From NCBI RefSeq assembly GCF_000219125.1, contig NZ_AFGF01000240.1, forward strand, positions 1 to 60,089: 60,089 nt of DNA. The letters are read 5' to 3'. The stretch is from Acetonema longum DSM 6540 (GTDB lineage Bacteria; Bacillota; Negativicutes; Sporomusales; Acetonemataceae). Positions within the stretch are counted from its first letter, which is position 1, and every line of letters begins with the position of its first letter. A program made the position numbers and the translations under genes. Below the pieces are notes generated by a model. That model saw only the letters and a program-made list of their open reading frames with translations. It was not told the origin of the DNA and made no database searches. Of this stretch, positions 16,710 to 25,936 are shown one piece after another.

Positions 16710-16754
16710 AATATTATCCGTAACTATCTCACCAGGATAGTTACGGATAATATT
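16710..16754. promoter_or_regulatory. 19-bp perfect inverted repeat between divergent genes
   Basis: AATATTATCCGTAACTATC and its exact complement are separated by 7 nt (TCACCAG). The repeat lies between the V4R operon (minus) and the chemoreceptor gene (plus). There is no T-run, so it is not a standard terminator. Its location suits an operator controlling both directions, perhaps read by the PAS-PucR regulator, although PucR sites are not known to me in this form. Confidence 0.55.
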
Positions 16755-16883
16755 TATCTTAAAACTATTACTCTTTGAGAGATTGTTGGCCCGGCTCGCC
16801 AATGACATAATTAAATTAACCTAAACCTTGCAAAACAGCGTAAATAATAATCATTAATATAGCGAAGAAAGGGAGAGTTAAAA

Positions 16884-18572
16884 ATGAAGCGTATGACGGT
16901 AGGATTTCAACTGAGTGCTATATTGGGAGTGACCATCATCTTGCTGACAGGGCTGTTGGGGGTGACGCTTTATCAATTCCAGGCAGCGTCCGTTGCTTAT
17001 CAGAATTTGCTCGATGGACCCGTCCATCGGACATTGGCGCTCCAGGAAGCACAGGAAAGCTATTATAAAGGGATTGCGGAACTTCGCGGTTTTATGGCTT
17101 ATGGCGAGGAGAGCTATGCAGGTTTGGTGTCCAAAGAATTGAACGATAGTCTTGAAACCGTGAAGAAGGTGATTGCAGCGACATCTTCGGCGACTGCCAG
17201 ACAGGAAGGCGACAAACTGCAAGCTGCGTTAGCGGCTTACGTCGAGGATCTTAATAAAGCGATCGTTATGAAACGGGTTAATGATCCGGGACTAAATGCT
17301 TTCCTCGCTTCTACCCGTCAGAAAACCGAACGAATCAATCAACAATTTGAAGCGGTTTTTGCCTCTCAGGAAGCAGCCATGGAAGAAGGGGTCGACAGGC
17401 TGAACGCCAGGGAAAGTTTGGTGATAACAGCGGTTATCACGGTTAGCGTCGCAGGCATTCTGGCGATAGCCATCCTGCTGGTCTGGTACAGCCGCAGTCT
17501 CGCCAAACGAATGAGTGCCCTGCGCGTTGAACTGATCGCGGTAAGCGAACTCGATCTGACAAGAAACGATGTACATGCAACCCGCAACGACGAGATCGGC
17601 GATATGGCCGAGGCGGTTCTGGCAATGAAAAAAGCCTTGCGGGGAATTGTCGGTCAAATAAAAAACAATGCCGATACGCTGGCGGCATCGAGTGAAGAAC
17701 TGACATCAACGGTGGAAGAACAGCTGAAAACTTCCGAGATCATCGCCAATTCAACGGGTGAAATTGCCGCCGGCGCCTCCCAAAACGCCAACAACATCAC
17801 CGAAATTTCGGCGGTCATCGAAGAAGTCACTGCCGGAGCGGAAGAGATGAACGCCAGCGCGGCCACCGTCAACCATACCGCACAACAGGCTGTATCCGAT
17901 GCGCGGCAAGGGATGCAGCTGATTAAAAGGGTTGTCTCGCAGAATGAGACGATAGGAAAATCAATGCAAGATATCACTGAGGTAGCCAACGCCCTGGCAA
18001 AGGGGTCGGCAGAAATTCAGGAAATCGTGACTCTGATCAGCAACATCGCCAGCCAGACTAACCTGCTGGCTCTCAACGCCGCCATTGAGGCCGCCCGGGC
18101 CGGCGAGGCAGGCAAAGGGTTCGCAGTAGTGGCGGAAGAGGTGCGTAAGCTGGCGGAGCAAAGCGCCGAGGCGACCCGGCATATCGGAGAGATTATCCGC
18201 AAGATGACCGCCGACATCGGGTTCTCGGTAAACGTGGTCGGCAAAGCCAACACAGAAGCCGAGACCGGCAAGACTGCGGCGGCAGATACAGAGAAAGGGT
18301 TCACCGATATCGTGGAAAAGCTCGGTCAGGTCCAGGACGGCATGGAACAGATTACCAAAGCGGTAGAGGAAACAGCTAAGGGAATGCAGTCCATCGTATC
18401 CAACGTACAAAACATCAGCGCAGTGGCTCAGCAGACCGGGGCAGGCTCTCAGACGGTGGCAGCCGCCTCCGAAGAGCAAAATGCCAGTCTCAACGAAGTG
18501 GCGGGCAGCGCGGAAGCGTTGGCGCAGATGGCCGTTGAGCTCAACGCGGTGATCGGGAGATTCAAAGTGTAG
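16884..18572 (+). CDS. Methyl-accepting chemotaxis protein
   Basis: 562 aa. Transmembrane helix 1 (residues 8-30), a four-helix-bundle sensor domain of about 140 residues, helix 2 (about 175-195, [18 protein letters not shown]), a HAMP domain, and a long signalling coiled coil with the invariant tip [20 protein letters not shown]. Methylation regions with paired Gln/Glu flank the tip. It senses an unknown extracellular ligand and signals to CheA/CheW, not present in this window. SD GGGAG before ATG 16884. Divergent from the V4R operon. Confidence 0.95.
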   Translation: MKRMTVGFQLSAILGVTIILLTGLLGVTLYQFQAASVAYQNLLDGPVHRTLALQEAQESYYKGIAELRGFMAYGEESYAGLVSKELNDSLETVKKVIAATSSATARQEGDKLQAALAAYVEDLNKAIVMKRVNDPGLNAFLASTRQKTERINQQFEAVFASQEAAMEEGVDRLNARESLVITAVITVSVAGILAIAILLVWYSRSLAKRMSALRVELIAVSELDLTRNDVHATRNDEIGDMAEAVLAMKKALRGIVGQIKNNADTLAASSEELTSTVEEQLKTSEIIANSTGEIAAGASQNANNITEISAVIEEVTAGAEEMNASAATVNHTAQQAVSDARQGMQLIKRVVSQNETIGKSMQDITEVANALAKGSAEIQEIVTLISNIASQTNLLALNAAIEAARAGEAGKGFAVVAEEVRKLAEQSAEATRHIGEIIRKMTADIGFSVNVVGKANTEAETGKTAAADTEKGFTDIVEKLGQVQDGMEQITKAVEETAKGMQSIVSNVQNISAVAQQTGAGSQTVAAASEEQNASLNEVAGSAEALAQMAVELNAVIGRFKV

Positions 18573-18609
18573 TCAAACCAGTGATACCTAAAGCTTTTCA
18601 TAATAAAAG

Positions 18610-18650
18610 AACCAGCCTTTGCCCGGTCTATTCAGGCAAAGGCTGGTTTT
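18610..18650 (+). terminator. Terminator after the chemoreceptor gene
   Basis: A 14-bp perfect stem (AACCAGCCTTTGCC / GGCAAAGGCTGGTT) with an 11-nt loop, followed by TT. It lies 38 bp after the stop and may also serve the convergent oligopeptide-binding gene (stop at 18682). Confidence 0.85.
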
Positions 18651-18681
18651 GATCATGGTTAGAAAGCTCATAATGAGCCGC

Positions 18682-20286
18682 CTATTCGATGAAGGCTTCT
18701 CTTAAGTATACCGCACCGAGAGCATCGCGGATAATGCCCTTTACATTGGATTTTTCCAAGACCTTACTGCTGTAGAAATAAACCGGAATGACCGGCATAT
18801 CTTCCATCAGAATTTTTTCGGCGTCATGCATGGCCTTCATTCGCACCGCCGGATCCAGGGTGGATTGCGCGATCTTCACCAGGCGGTCATACTGAGGATT
18901 GCCCCAGCGGGTATGGTTGTTGCCGTTGGCGCTGGTCAAGGTATCCATATAGGTCATGGGGTCCAGGTAGTCGCCGATCCAGCTGCTGCGAGCCAGTTGA
19001 AAATCCCCCTTGGTGCGGGTCTGCAGGTAGACCTTCCATTCCTGGTTGGTCAGCTCCACGCTGACGCCGAGATTTTTCTTCCACATTTCCTGCACGGCTT
19101 CGGCGATCAATTTATGTTCGTCCCCGTTGTTATACAACAGGGTAACGGTTGGCAGGCCTTTGCCGTCCGGATAGCCGGCTTCGGCTAAAAGTTTCTTGGC
19201 CTCAGCGATATCATTGCCCTTGAAATAATCGCCGCCGACTTTGCGAAAATCGTCGCCGGCCCTGGCATCGGGCAGGCCGTAGGGAGTCCAGGCCATAGCC
19301 GGTTTTTCGCCGCCCTTGGTGATCAGCTCAACAATAGACTGACGGTCAATGGCCAGGGAGAAGGCCTTGCGGACTTTCACATTGTCAAAGGGGGCTTTCT
19401 TGACATTCACGCAATAATAATAGGTGCCGATATAGGGCAGGATTTTCAGCTTGTTCTCCTTTAGCAGGCGGGGAATCTCGGGCAGAGGCGGCGTTATCTC
19501 CACGGTATCCAATTGGTTGTTCTCGAACAGGTCCTGCAGAGTCTTGCGGTTATCGCTCAGGTTCAGTTCTGCTTTATTGGTTTTCACGACAGCTTTGTTC
19601 CAGTAACTATCGCTCTTGACCAGGTTAATTTTATTGTTATGCACCCAGCCGGCCATTTTGAACGGACCATTGCCCACATAGGTCTTGGGATCGGCATGCC
19701 AATTTGGATTGGCTTCGGCGGTCTTTTTATGGACCGGGAAATAAGTATAGAATGTGGTCAGGAATATGAAATAAGGAGTCGGCTTTTCCAGGGTCACTGC
19801 CAGGGTCTGATCGTCCAGAGCTTTTACGCCTACCTGGTCCTGACCGACTATCCCCTTATTATAGGCTTCGCCATTTCTCACATAAAACAGCTGCTCGGCA
19901 TATTTGGAAGCCAGCGCCGGGCTGAGAGTGGTCTTCCAGGAGTACTCAAAGTCATGGGCGGTCACCGGATCGCCGTTGGACCATTTGGCATTGGCCCGGA
20001 TGAAAAACTTATAGGTCAGGCCATCGGCGGATACTTCCCATTTTTCGGCAGTCCCCGGCACGGGTTCGCCTGTTTGGTCCTGGGTGGCCAGCCCTTCCAG
20101 CAGCTGCCGCAGAACGATGCCTTCGACAACGCCGACTGCCTGGCGCGGGTCCAGGGTTTCCGGCTCGGCGCCGTTGGCCACCCGCAACACTTTTTCGGCT
20201 TGGCTGCTTTGCCCGCCACAGCCGGCTAACAGGTTGACCAAGAAGACCGGCACCAACAGCAGGGCGTATGTTTTATTCCACTTCAT
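18682..20286 (-). CDS. Oligopeptide-binding lipoprotein (OppA/SBP family 5)
   Basis: 534 aa. A lipoprotein signal with lipobox LLAGC places it at the outer face of the inner membrane. The SBP_bac_5 signature runs from about residue 45 (LRVANGAEPETLDPRQA) through LTYKFFIRANAKWSNGDPVTAHDF and the central peptide-binding lobes. I start at ATG 20286 (SD GGAGG); the frame upstream to 20340 lacks an SD. No oppBCDF genes are adjacent, so it must use permeases encoded elsewhere. Substrate by homology: oligopeptides; uncertain. Confidence 0.92.
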   Translation of the reverse strand: MKWNKTYALLLVPVFLVNLLAGCGGQSSQAEKVLRVANGAEPETLDPRQAVGVVEGIVLRQLLEGLATQDQTGEPVPGTAEKWEVSADGLTYKFFIRANAKWSNGDPVTAHDFEYSWKTTLSPALASKYAEQLFYVRNGEAYNKGIVGQDQVGVKALDDQTLAVTLEKPTPYFIFLTTFYTYFPVHKKTAEANPNWHADPKTYVGNGPFKMAGWVHNNKINLVKSDSYWNKAVVKTNKAELNLSDNRKTLQDLFENNQLDTVEITPPLPEIPRLLKENKLKILPYIGTYYYCVNVKKAPFDNVKVRKAFSLAIDRQSIVELITKGGEKPAMAWTPYGLPDARAGDDFRKVGGDYFKGNDIAEAKKLLAEAGYPDGKGLPTVTLLYNNGDEHKLIAEAVQEMWKKNLGVSVELTNQEWKVYLQTRTKGDFQLARSSWIGDYLDPMTYMDTLTSANGNNHTRWGNPQYDRLVKIAQSTLDPAVRMKAMHDAEKILMEDMPVIPVYFYSSKVLEKSNVKGIIRDALGAVYLREAFIE

Positions 20287-20674
20287 GCTGCACCTCCACA
20301 TGTATTCGATTTCCCATATATTCGTTGGACTCGGAAACATTCCTGCCGGTCATTGATCGGTGTATTGTATACATTTTATTGCAATCGAATCTTTTATGTG
20401 AACAAACTGTAAAACGATTTTTCCCAGCAAAAACAGGTAGGCTTCGGCAGTTTACGGCAGCGATGTCAAACCGCATCAGTCTTTCATGCTTGAAATGACT
20501 GATATAACATGTTTATTTCGTCTTAAAAAATAAATACTACGAAAGACACCCGCTTCATCCGGCAGGCGGCTATCACAACCGCTGCCAAAATAAAGGATAT
20601 TGCCGGATCGGGTCGAATTTCACAGAAAGAAACTTTTTTAATTTTTGCCAGAGTAAAGAAAGGTACCAATTCTT
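20287..20674. other. 388-bp intergenic region between divergent genes
   Basis: No gene is supported here. On the minus strand TATACAAT near 20370 could be a -10 for the oppA-like gene. A short inverted repeat (CAGTCTTTCA / TGAAATGACTG, 20475-20499) lies between the two start regions. An AAAGAAAGG stretch before 20675 serves as SD for the heptosyltransferase. Confidence 0.4.
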
Positions 20675-21784
20675 ATGTCCTACAAAAATATTCTCATAAT
20701 ACGCTTAAGCGCCATTGGCGATGTTTTGCACTGCACTCCCCTGACCCGGGCATTGCGGCAGGAATACCCCGAAGCCAAAATATCCTGGATCGTATCGCCT
20801 AAATCCCAGGATATTCTGCAGGGTAATCCTTTTTTAGATGAAATCGTTGTTTGGGATAAAGATGAATGGAAGAAGCTCGCAAGAAACAGTCTGAAAGCGG
20901 CTTACCAGTCCCTGCGCACATTGCAGAGAACATTGCTGGCCGAGCAGTATGACCTGGCAGTAGATGTGCACAGCCAGTTTCTGCCCGGGTTCATCACCTG
21001 GAAAAGCGCCCCGGTCCGGGTCGGCTTTTCCAATGCTAAAGAGATGGCGCCGCTGTTTTATAATCGCATGACGCCGCGCATAGGCGATCTGCCCATGCCC
21101 CAACAATACCTGGGAGTTCTGACGGCTCTGGGCATATCCGGGAAAAATCCGGCTATGATTATGCCCGTTGCCCCGGAGAACTGTCAAAACGCCGGCCGTA
21201 TTTGGGAAACTTATCATATCCGCCCCGACGATACAGTGATTGTCTTAAATTCTTCAACCACCTGGCAAACAAAGTGCTGGCCGCCGGAACATTTTGCCCG
21301 GCTGGGAAATCTGCTGCGGCAACAGGGCGCAAAAATCCTCTTGACCGGCGCCAAAAGCGATATCCCCCTCATTGACAAAATCAAGGACAGTATAAAAGGC
21401 GAGGTCATCAGTCTCGCCGGCGAAACCAGTTTAAAAGATCTGGCCGCTGTCGCTCAAAAATGCGACCTGTTTGTCTCCGGTGACACCGGCCCGTTGCATA
21501 TTGCCGCCGCTGTCGGCGCTCCCACCCTGTCTTTATACGGACCGACCGATCCCCGGATCTATGCTCCTGCAGGGGAACAGCACGCCGCGGTGCTGACCCC
21601 GGCCGCCTGCCGGTTGTGCCATAAACGGCGCTGCGACGATTTTATCTGCATGGCCCGGATAGAACCTGAGACAGTTTATCAGGAAGCGCTGAAACTGCTG
21701 GAAAAGACAAAAGGCCGGACTAAGAACAGCCAGCCTCTATATAAAGAAGTGCAGGTAAGGAAGATACCGGTATGGAACCACTGA
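20675..21784 (+). CDS. Glycosyltransferase family 9 (LPS heptosyltransferase)
   Basis: 369 aa. Opens with the family signature ILIIRLSAIGDVLHCTPL (acceptor-side Rossmann domain). The donor domain carries LVLNSSTTWQTKCWP-like and FVSGDTGPLHIAAAVGAPTLSLYGPTDP motifs, which bind ADP-heptose in WaaC/WaaF. It is cytoplasmic, membrane-associated, and builds the inner core of LPS. A kinase-like gene follows 13 bp downstream. Which heptosyltransferase (I, II or other) cannot be told from the sequence alone. Confidence 0.92.
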   Translation: MSYKNILIIRLSAIGDVLHCTPLTRALRQEYPEAKISWIVSPKSQDILQGNPFLDEIVVWDKDEWKKLARNSLKAAYQSLRTLQRTLLAEQYDLAVDVHSQFLPGFITWKSAPVRVGFSNAKEMAPLFYNRMTPRIGDLPMPQQYLGVLTALGISGKNPAMIMPVAPENCQNAGRIWETYHIRPDDTVIVLNSSTTWQTKCWPPEHFARLGNLLRQQGAKILLTGAKSDIPLIDKIKDSIKGEVISLAGETSLKDLAAVAQKCDLFVSGDTGPLHIAAAVGAPTLSLYGPTDPRIYAPAGEQHAAVLTPAACRLCHKRRCDDFICMARIEPETVYQEALKLLEKTKGRTKNSQPLYKEVQVRKIPVWNH

Positions 21785-21797
21785 AGGAGCATGCGCC

Positions 21798-22613
21798 ATG
21801 AATATTGTTTTAAATCCTCAATTCGCCATGTTAAAAGATTTTGTTTACAGCCTGCCCGACACCTTCGCCGCGTCAGGAGAAGTAATCTACAAGGCCAGAA
21901 ATGAGATACGGATTTTTACCGTTCAGGGTTTTGAGGTCAATGTAAAGAAATTTAAAACGCCCCATATTCTCAACCGGATTGTCTATACTTTTTTCCGGCT
22001 GACCAAAGCCAGACGGTCCTATGAAAATGCGCTGCAGTTGTTGGAAAAGGGAATTGAAACTCCGGCGCCCATTGCCTATATTGAGATGAAGGCCGGCAAA
22101 CTGTTTTCCGAAGGATATTTCATCAGCCTGCAATGTCCGTATCCTTATAACTTTCGCAAATTTGAGGGGGAGAAGCTCTCAGACTCAGGCAATGAGGCTG
22201 TTCTCGCCGCCTTTGCCCGGTTCACGGCCCGTCTGCATGAAAGCCAGGTGCTGCATCTGGACTATTCACCGGGAAATATTCTGTTTGACGTCAATAGCAA
22301 AGAGGCCCGCTTCACACTGCTGGATATTAACCGGATGAATTTCTGTCCGGTGGATCAGGCAACAGGCTGCCGCAATTTTGAACGGCTCTGGGGCTCGGAT
22401 GAAATGTTTCTCTATATGGCGGACATCTATGCCCGGGAAAGAGGGTTTGACCCCGGCGAATGCCGGCAAAAGATCCTCCGCGCTCATCTGGACTGCATGA
22501 CCTATTTCGATAACAAAAAAATCATCAAACAGAATCTCAAAGAAAAAAACTACAAAGCCTGCTTTCCTCTCTGGTACGCAAATTTAAAATATCTTTATTT
22601 TTGCGGAAGATAA
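21798..22613 (+). CDS. LPS-core-type kinase (Kdo/WaaP/RIO-like)
   Basis: 271 aa. The catalytic loop LHLDYSPGNILFD (His-x-Asp plus Asn) and the metal-binding Asp in FTLLDINRM are those of lipopolysaccharide kinases. The N-terminal lobe carries Lys in VNVKKFKTP. WaaP and related enzymes phosphorylate heptose or Kdo of the LPS core. Position right after the heptosyltransferase supports that role. The acceptor sugar is inferred. It ends at a strong terminator. Confidence 0.88.
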   Translation: MNIVLNPQFAMLKDFVYSLPDTFAASGEVIYKARNEIRIFTVQGFEVNVKKFKTPHILNRIVYTFFRLTKARRSYENALQLLEKGIETPAPIAYIEMKAGKLFSEGYFISLQCPYPYNFRKFEGEKLSDSGNEAVLAAFARFTARLHESQVLHLDYSPGNILFDVNSKEARFTLLDINRMNFCPVDQATGCRNFERLWGSDEMFLYMADIYARERGFDPGECRQKILRAHLDCMTYFDNKKIIKQNLKEKNYKACFPLWYANLKYLYFCGR

Positions 22614-22620
22614 CAAAAAT

Positions 22621-22667
22621 AAAAAAGCATTGGGAAACCCGTCAGTCGGGCTCTCAATGCTTTTTTT
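22621..22667 (+). terminator. Terminator after the LPS-core operon
   Basis: AAAAAAGCATTG pairs with CAATGCTTTTTTT around an inner CCCG/CGGG stem. On the plus strand it ends in seven T. The A-run on the other side lets it also serve the convergent gene ending at 22675. Confidence 0.85.
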
Positions 22668-22674
22668 CCGCCCC

Positions 22675-23355
22675 CTACTGGGCGGGAGTGATGCTGATCC
22701 GGGCTGTCATATTCCAGCGCAGCCGGTCGTCCCATCGATCGGGAGCAATCGTTACCGTATAGGTACTGTCGTCGTGTTTTTTTTCGTCGTCAGGGCGGAT
22801 GAACTTGACCCGGGCCGGAATCTCAAGCCCCGGAATTGCGTCAAAGGTCAGATTTGCCCGATCGCCTACCCCGATCTTGGCAATGGACAGTTCGGTCAGG
22901 TCGTCACTGCGCACTTCCCATTCGGAAGGATCGGCAATTTGGGCCAAGACAGCAGTCTGAGCAACCCGTTCGCCCGCTTTCACGTCCAGATAGGCCACGA
23001 TACCGGCCATAGCGGCCTGCAATTCGATCTTGTCGGTCTTGTCCTTCAGTTTTTCATCCGTGGCTTCTTGCCGTATCAGCCTGATGAGAGGCTGTCCTTT
23101 TTTCACTTTTGCGCCTTCTGTTACCAAAACCTCGCCGATGATGCCGTCCACCGGCATGATGATTTGGGCATAGCGGACCGGGAAGACAATGCCTTCGGCC
23201 AGCACCTGCCGATCGGCTTGCACCGGCGGCGAAACGTCATCAGGCTCCTGTCTCATAACCCACAATTGCCAGACCCCTGTCGCCGTAAGAAGCAGAATCA
23301 TCAGGAACAGCAGCCAGCGCTCTTTTAAGCTAATCCCGGCCTGTCCAGTTGCCAT
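22675..23355 (-). CDS. Membrane-anchored biotin/lipoyl-like (HlyD-type) protein
   Basis: 226 aa. One membrane helix (about residues 13-32), then a split lipoyl domain (MPVDGIIGEVLVTEGAKVKKGQPL and MAGIVAYLDVKAGERV) without a long coiled coil, and a beta-barrel-like domain. It looks like a short membrane-fusion or adhesion-type subunit. No partner transporter is adjacent and it is convergent with the LPS operon, so the function is open. SD AAGGAG lies upstream of ATG 23355. Confidence 0.75.
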   Translation of the reverse strand: MATGQAGISLKERWLLFLMILLLTATGVWQLWVMRQEPDDVSPPVQADRQVLAEGIVFPVRYAQIIMPVDGIIGEVLVTEGAKVKKGQPLIRLIRQEATDEKLKDKTDKIELQAAMAGIVAYLDVKAGERVAQTAVLAQIADPSEWEVRSDDLTELSIAKIGVGDRANLTFDAIPGLEIPARVKFIRPDDEKKHDDSTYTVTIAPDRWDDRLRWNMTARISITPAQ

Positions 23356-23514
23356 AGTTGCCTCAACTCCTTACTCGTAGCAGTCCTCCTGGGCCGGATG
23401 GAATACAGTATAATGTTTCTCAAAAAAATTACCCAACAATACTATACCATGTCCACTCCGGTTTGACTATAATGTTCCGACAAAAATCGGACAACCGCAG
23501 CAAAAATCTACCAT

Positions 23515-23566
23515 CCATAAAGCCCTCCGCTGTCGCTGCATTGCAACGACGGCAGAGGGCTTTATG
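23515..23566 (-). terminator. Terminator after the amino acid ABC operon
   Basis: A long imperfect stem (CATAAAGCCCTC / GAGGGCTTTATG with an inner TGTCG/CGACG and TGCA) lies 15 bp past the ATPase stop. There is no long T-run, so termination efficiency is uncertain. Confidence 0.6.
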
Positions 23567-23581
23567 GACCGGGCCTGCCCG

Positions 23582-24304
23582 TTATAAAATTTTGGCCAGA
23601 AACTGCCGGGTGCGTTCCTGCCGGGGACTGGTGAAGAAGTCCCCGGCAGCGGCGGCCTCAACAATACGGCCGTCATCCATGAAAATGACCCGGTCAGCTA
23701 CTTCCCGGGCAAAACCCATTTCATGGGTAACCACGAGCATGGTCATGCCTTCCTGGGCCAAGGACTGCATCACATCCAGCACTTCCTTGATCAATTCCGG
23801 GTCAAGGGCTGATGTGGGTTCGTCAAACAGCATGACTTTCGGGCGCATAGCCAGGGACCGGGCAATGGCCACCCGCTGCTGCTGCCCGCCGGATAACTGG
23901 GACGGATAAAAGTCGGCCTTGTCAGGCAGGCCTACCTTGGCCAGCAGCATCCCCGCCGCGGCTTCGGCCTCGGCCCTGGTCCGTTTTTGCACATGGATTG
24001 GCCCCATAGTCACGTTTTCCAGTACCGTTTTATGATGGAACAGATTGAACTGTTGAAACACCATGCCGGTATATTGTCTGATCTGATACAGATTTTCCCT
24101 GGCGGCGTGAACCGAAACACCGTCCACCGTGATCGTGCCGGCCTGGATTTGCTCCAGACCGTTAATGCTCCGCAGCAGGGTACTCTTGCCTGAGCCGCTG
24201 GGGCCGATGATGACCACCACTTCACCTTTGTCTACCGTCAGAGAAACATCTTTCAACACCTGATGACTGCCGTAATTTTTGGATACCTGCCTGATCTCAA
24301 TCAC
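23582..24304 (-). CDS. Polar amino acid ABC transporter ATP-binding protein (GlnQ/HisP-like)
   Basis: 240 aa. Walker [19 protein letters not shown], signature [16 protein letters not shown], Walker [16 protein letters not shown], switch His in VVTHEMGFA, all typical of the polar amino acid uptake class. It starts with GTG at 24304 and overlaps the permease end by 8 bp. Together with the permease and binding protein it forms a complete importer for an amino acid such as glutamine, arginine or cystine; the sequence does not settle which. Confidence 0.95.
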   Translation of the reverse strand: MIEIRQVSKNYGSHQVLKDVSLTVDKGEVVVIIGPSGSGKSTLLRSINGLEQIQAGTITVDGVSVHAARENLYQIRQYTGMVFQQFNLFHHKTVLENVTMGPIHVQKRTRAEAEAAAGMLLAKVGLPDKADFYPSQLSGGQQQRVAIARSLAMRPKVMLFDEPTSALDPELIKEVLDVMQSLAQEGMTMLVVTHEMGFAREVADRVIFMDDGRIVEAAAAGDFFTSPRQERTRQFLAKIL

Positions 24305-24953
24305 TTTTGGCCAGCCTCCTCTCCAGCTTTCTTACCGCCATAGACAGGATAAAGGACAGCACGAAATAGAATACCGCGATGACCAGCCATACTTCAAACG
24401 CCCGGAAGGTTGTGGTCACGATATTTTTGGCTACATAGGTCAAATCCGTTACCGCAATCACCGAAACCAGGGATGAATCCTTGATCAGGGTGATAAACTG
24501 CCCGGCCAGCGGCGGCAGAATGCGGCGGATGGCCTGAGGCAGTACCACCAGAAGCATGGCCTGGGTTTCAGTCATGCCGATGGACAGGGCAGCTTCCCTC
24601 TGGCCTTTGTGAATGGACTGGATGCCGGCCCGGATGATTTCGGTGATATAGGCGCCGGCAAAAATCGAAAGGGCGGCGACGGAAGCCACTAGTGGCGACA
24701 GGTCAAAGAACATCCCTAAGCCGAAGTAAATAAACAAAATCTGAATCAAGAGCGGCGTGTTGCGAATCCATTCCACATAGGCGTTGGCAATGGCTTTGGC
24801 GGCAAAATTCCCGGAGATTCTGGCCAAAGCGCCGAGTACGCCGATGACGGTGCCGCAGATGATCGACAGGGCGGATATCTGAACCGTCATGGCCAATCCG
24901 TCCAGAATAGCCGGCATATACTCGATGATTACCTTAAATTCCAGCTGATGCAT
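24297..24953 (-). CDS. Polar amino acid ABC transporter permease
   Basis: 218 aa with about five membrane helices. The HisM/GlnP-type EAA loop reads [29 protein letters not shown]-like ([10 protein letters not shown] followed by VLPQAIRR), which contacts the ATPase. A single permease gene implies a homodimeric channel. SD GGGAG before ATG 24953. Follows the binding protein gene with a 69-bp gap. Confidence 0.95.
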   Translation of the reverse strand: MHQLEFKVIIEYMPAILDGLAMTVQISALSIICGTVIGVLGALARISGNFAAKAIANAYVEWIRNTPLLIQILFIYFGLGMFFDLSPLVASVAALSIFAGAYITEIIRAGIQSIHKGQREAALSIGMTETQAMLLVVLPQAIRRILPPLAGQFITLIKDSSLVSVIAVTDLTYVAKNIVTTTFRAFEVWLVIAVFYFVLSFILSMAVRKLERRLAKSD

Positions 24954-25022
24954 AGTTTATCTCCCATACATAAATAAATGCAGGGGGTATACCATAACGT
25001 TACCCCCTATTAAATGGCTATC

Positions 25023-25847
25023 TTATTTTTTCTGAGGAACCGAGTCCCACCAGGGCATATCTACAAACCAGTATTGATAGGACTTCTTGTATTCTTCGCT
25101 CTCTTTGTATTGCTTGAGGAATTTATTCAGCCAGTCTACCAGCTCAGGTTTGCCCTTGGTAACCGCGATGCCGAGATTTTCCGTGGTGAACGGTTCCAGA
25201 ATCGGATAGGTCGTATCGGCATGCAGGCGATGATAAATCGCCACCCAGGGGGTTTCATGCACCACTGCAGCGGCCTTGCCATTGATCAGCTCCAGGCCGG
25301 CCAGAGCCGAACCTTCAAACTTCTTCACCGTGGCCTGCTTAAACATGGACGAGGCGGTCTGGTCGGCAGTGGTGCCCATCGATACCGCAATCACATTGCC
25401 AGGTTTATCCAGATCCTGCCAGGTCTTGATATTCCGGTACTGCTTGTTGATCAGCAGCGCCTGACCGGAAACAAAGTAAGGATCGGTAAAGTCCACTACC
25501 TCTTTCCGCTTGTCATTAATGGTCATGCCGGCAATGACAATGTCAATTTTATTGGCCTGGATGGCCGGTACCAAACCAGCGAAGGCATAGTTCTGAAATT
25601 CAACCTCCACGCCCAGTTCCTTGGCGATGGCTTTGGCCACATCAATATCATAGCCCACCAGTGCGCCCTGCTTGTCAGCCATTTCGAAGGGATAATAGCC
25701 GCTGGCGGTACCGACGACAATTTTGCCTTTCTTTTTTATATCCGCAACCGCGCTTTTGGAATCGCCGGAACCGCAGCCGGCGAACAACAGGGCGAGAATG
25801 ATCATAGTCACAGCTAAAGCGGCTATTTTAGTTACGTTTTTTAACAC
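25023..25847 (-). CDS. Amino acid ABC transporter substrate-binding lipoprotein
   Basis: 274 aa. The SBP_bac_3 pattern is clear: VGTASGYYPFEMADKQGALV, GYDIDVAKAIAKELGVEVEF, IDIVIAGMTINDKRKEVVDF. The lipobox is LLFAGC. I choose GTG at 25847, because GGGAGGG sits at good spacing and the signal peptide then begins LKNVTKIAALAV; the frame upstream to 25940 is unlike a leader. First gene of the importer operon. Confidence 0.93.
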   Translation of the reverse strand: MLKNVTKIAALAVTMIILALLFAGCGSGDSKSAVADIKKKGKIVVGTASGYYPFEMADKQGALVGYDIDVAKAIAKELGVEVEFQNYAFAGLVPAIQANKIDIVIAGMTINDKRKEVVDFTDPYFVSGQALLINKQYRNIKTWQDLDKPGNVIAVSMGTTADQTASSMFKQATVKKFEGSALAGLELINGKAAAVVHETPWVAIYHRLHADTTYPILEPFTTENLGIAVTKGKPELVDWLNKFLKQYKESEEYKKSYQYWFVDMPWWDSVPQKK

Positions 25848-25936
25848 GAATATCCCTCCCGTGATCTCTATGCTCCCTATACTACTACAATCCGCATAAT
25901 TATGCAATAATAAATAATATAAATACAGATCGTCAG

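Noticed and set aside
16593-16808. A 71-codon minus-strand frame upstream of the V4R gene
   Set aside because: It spans the inverted repeat, overlaps the V4R start and has no SD or recognisable features.
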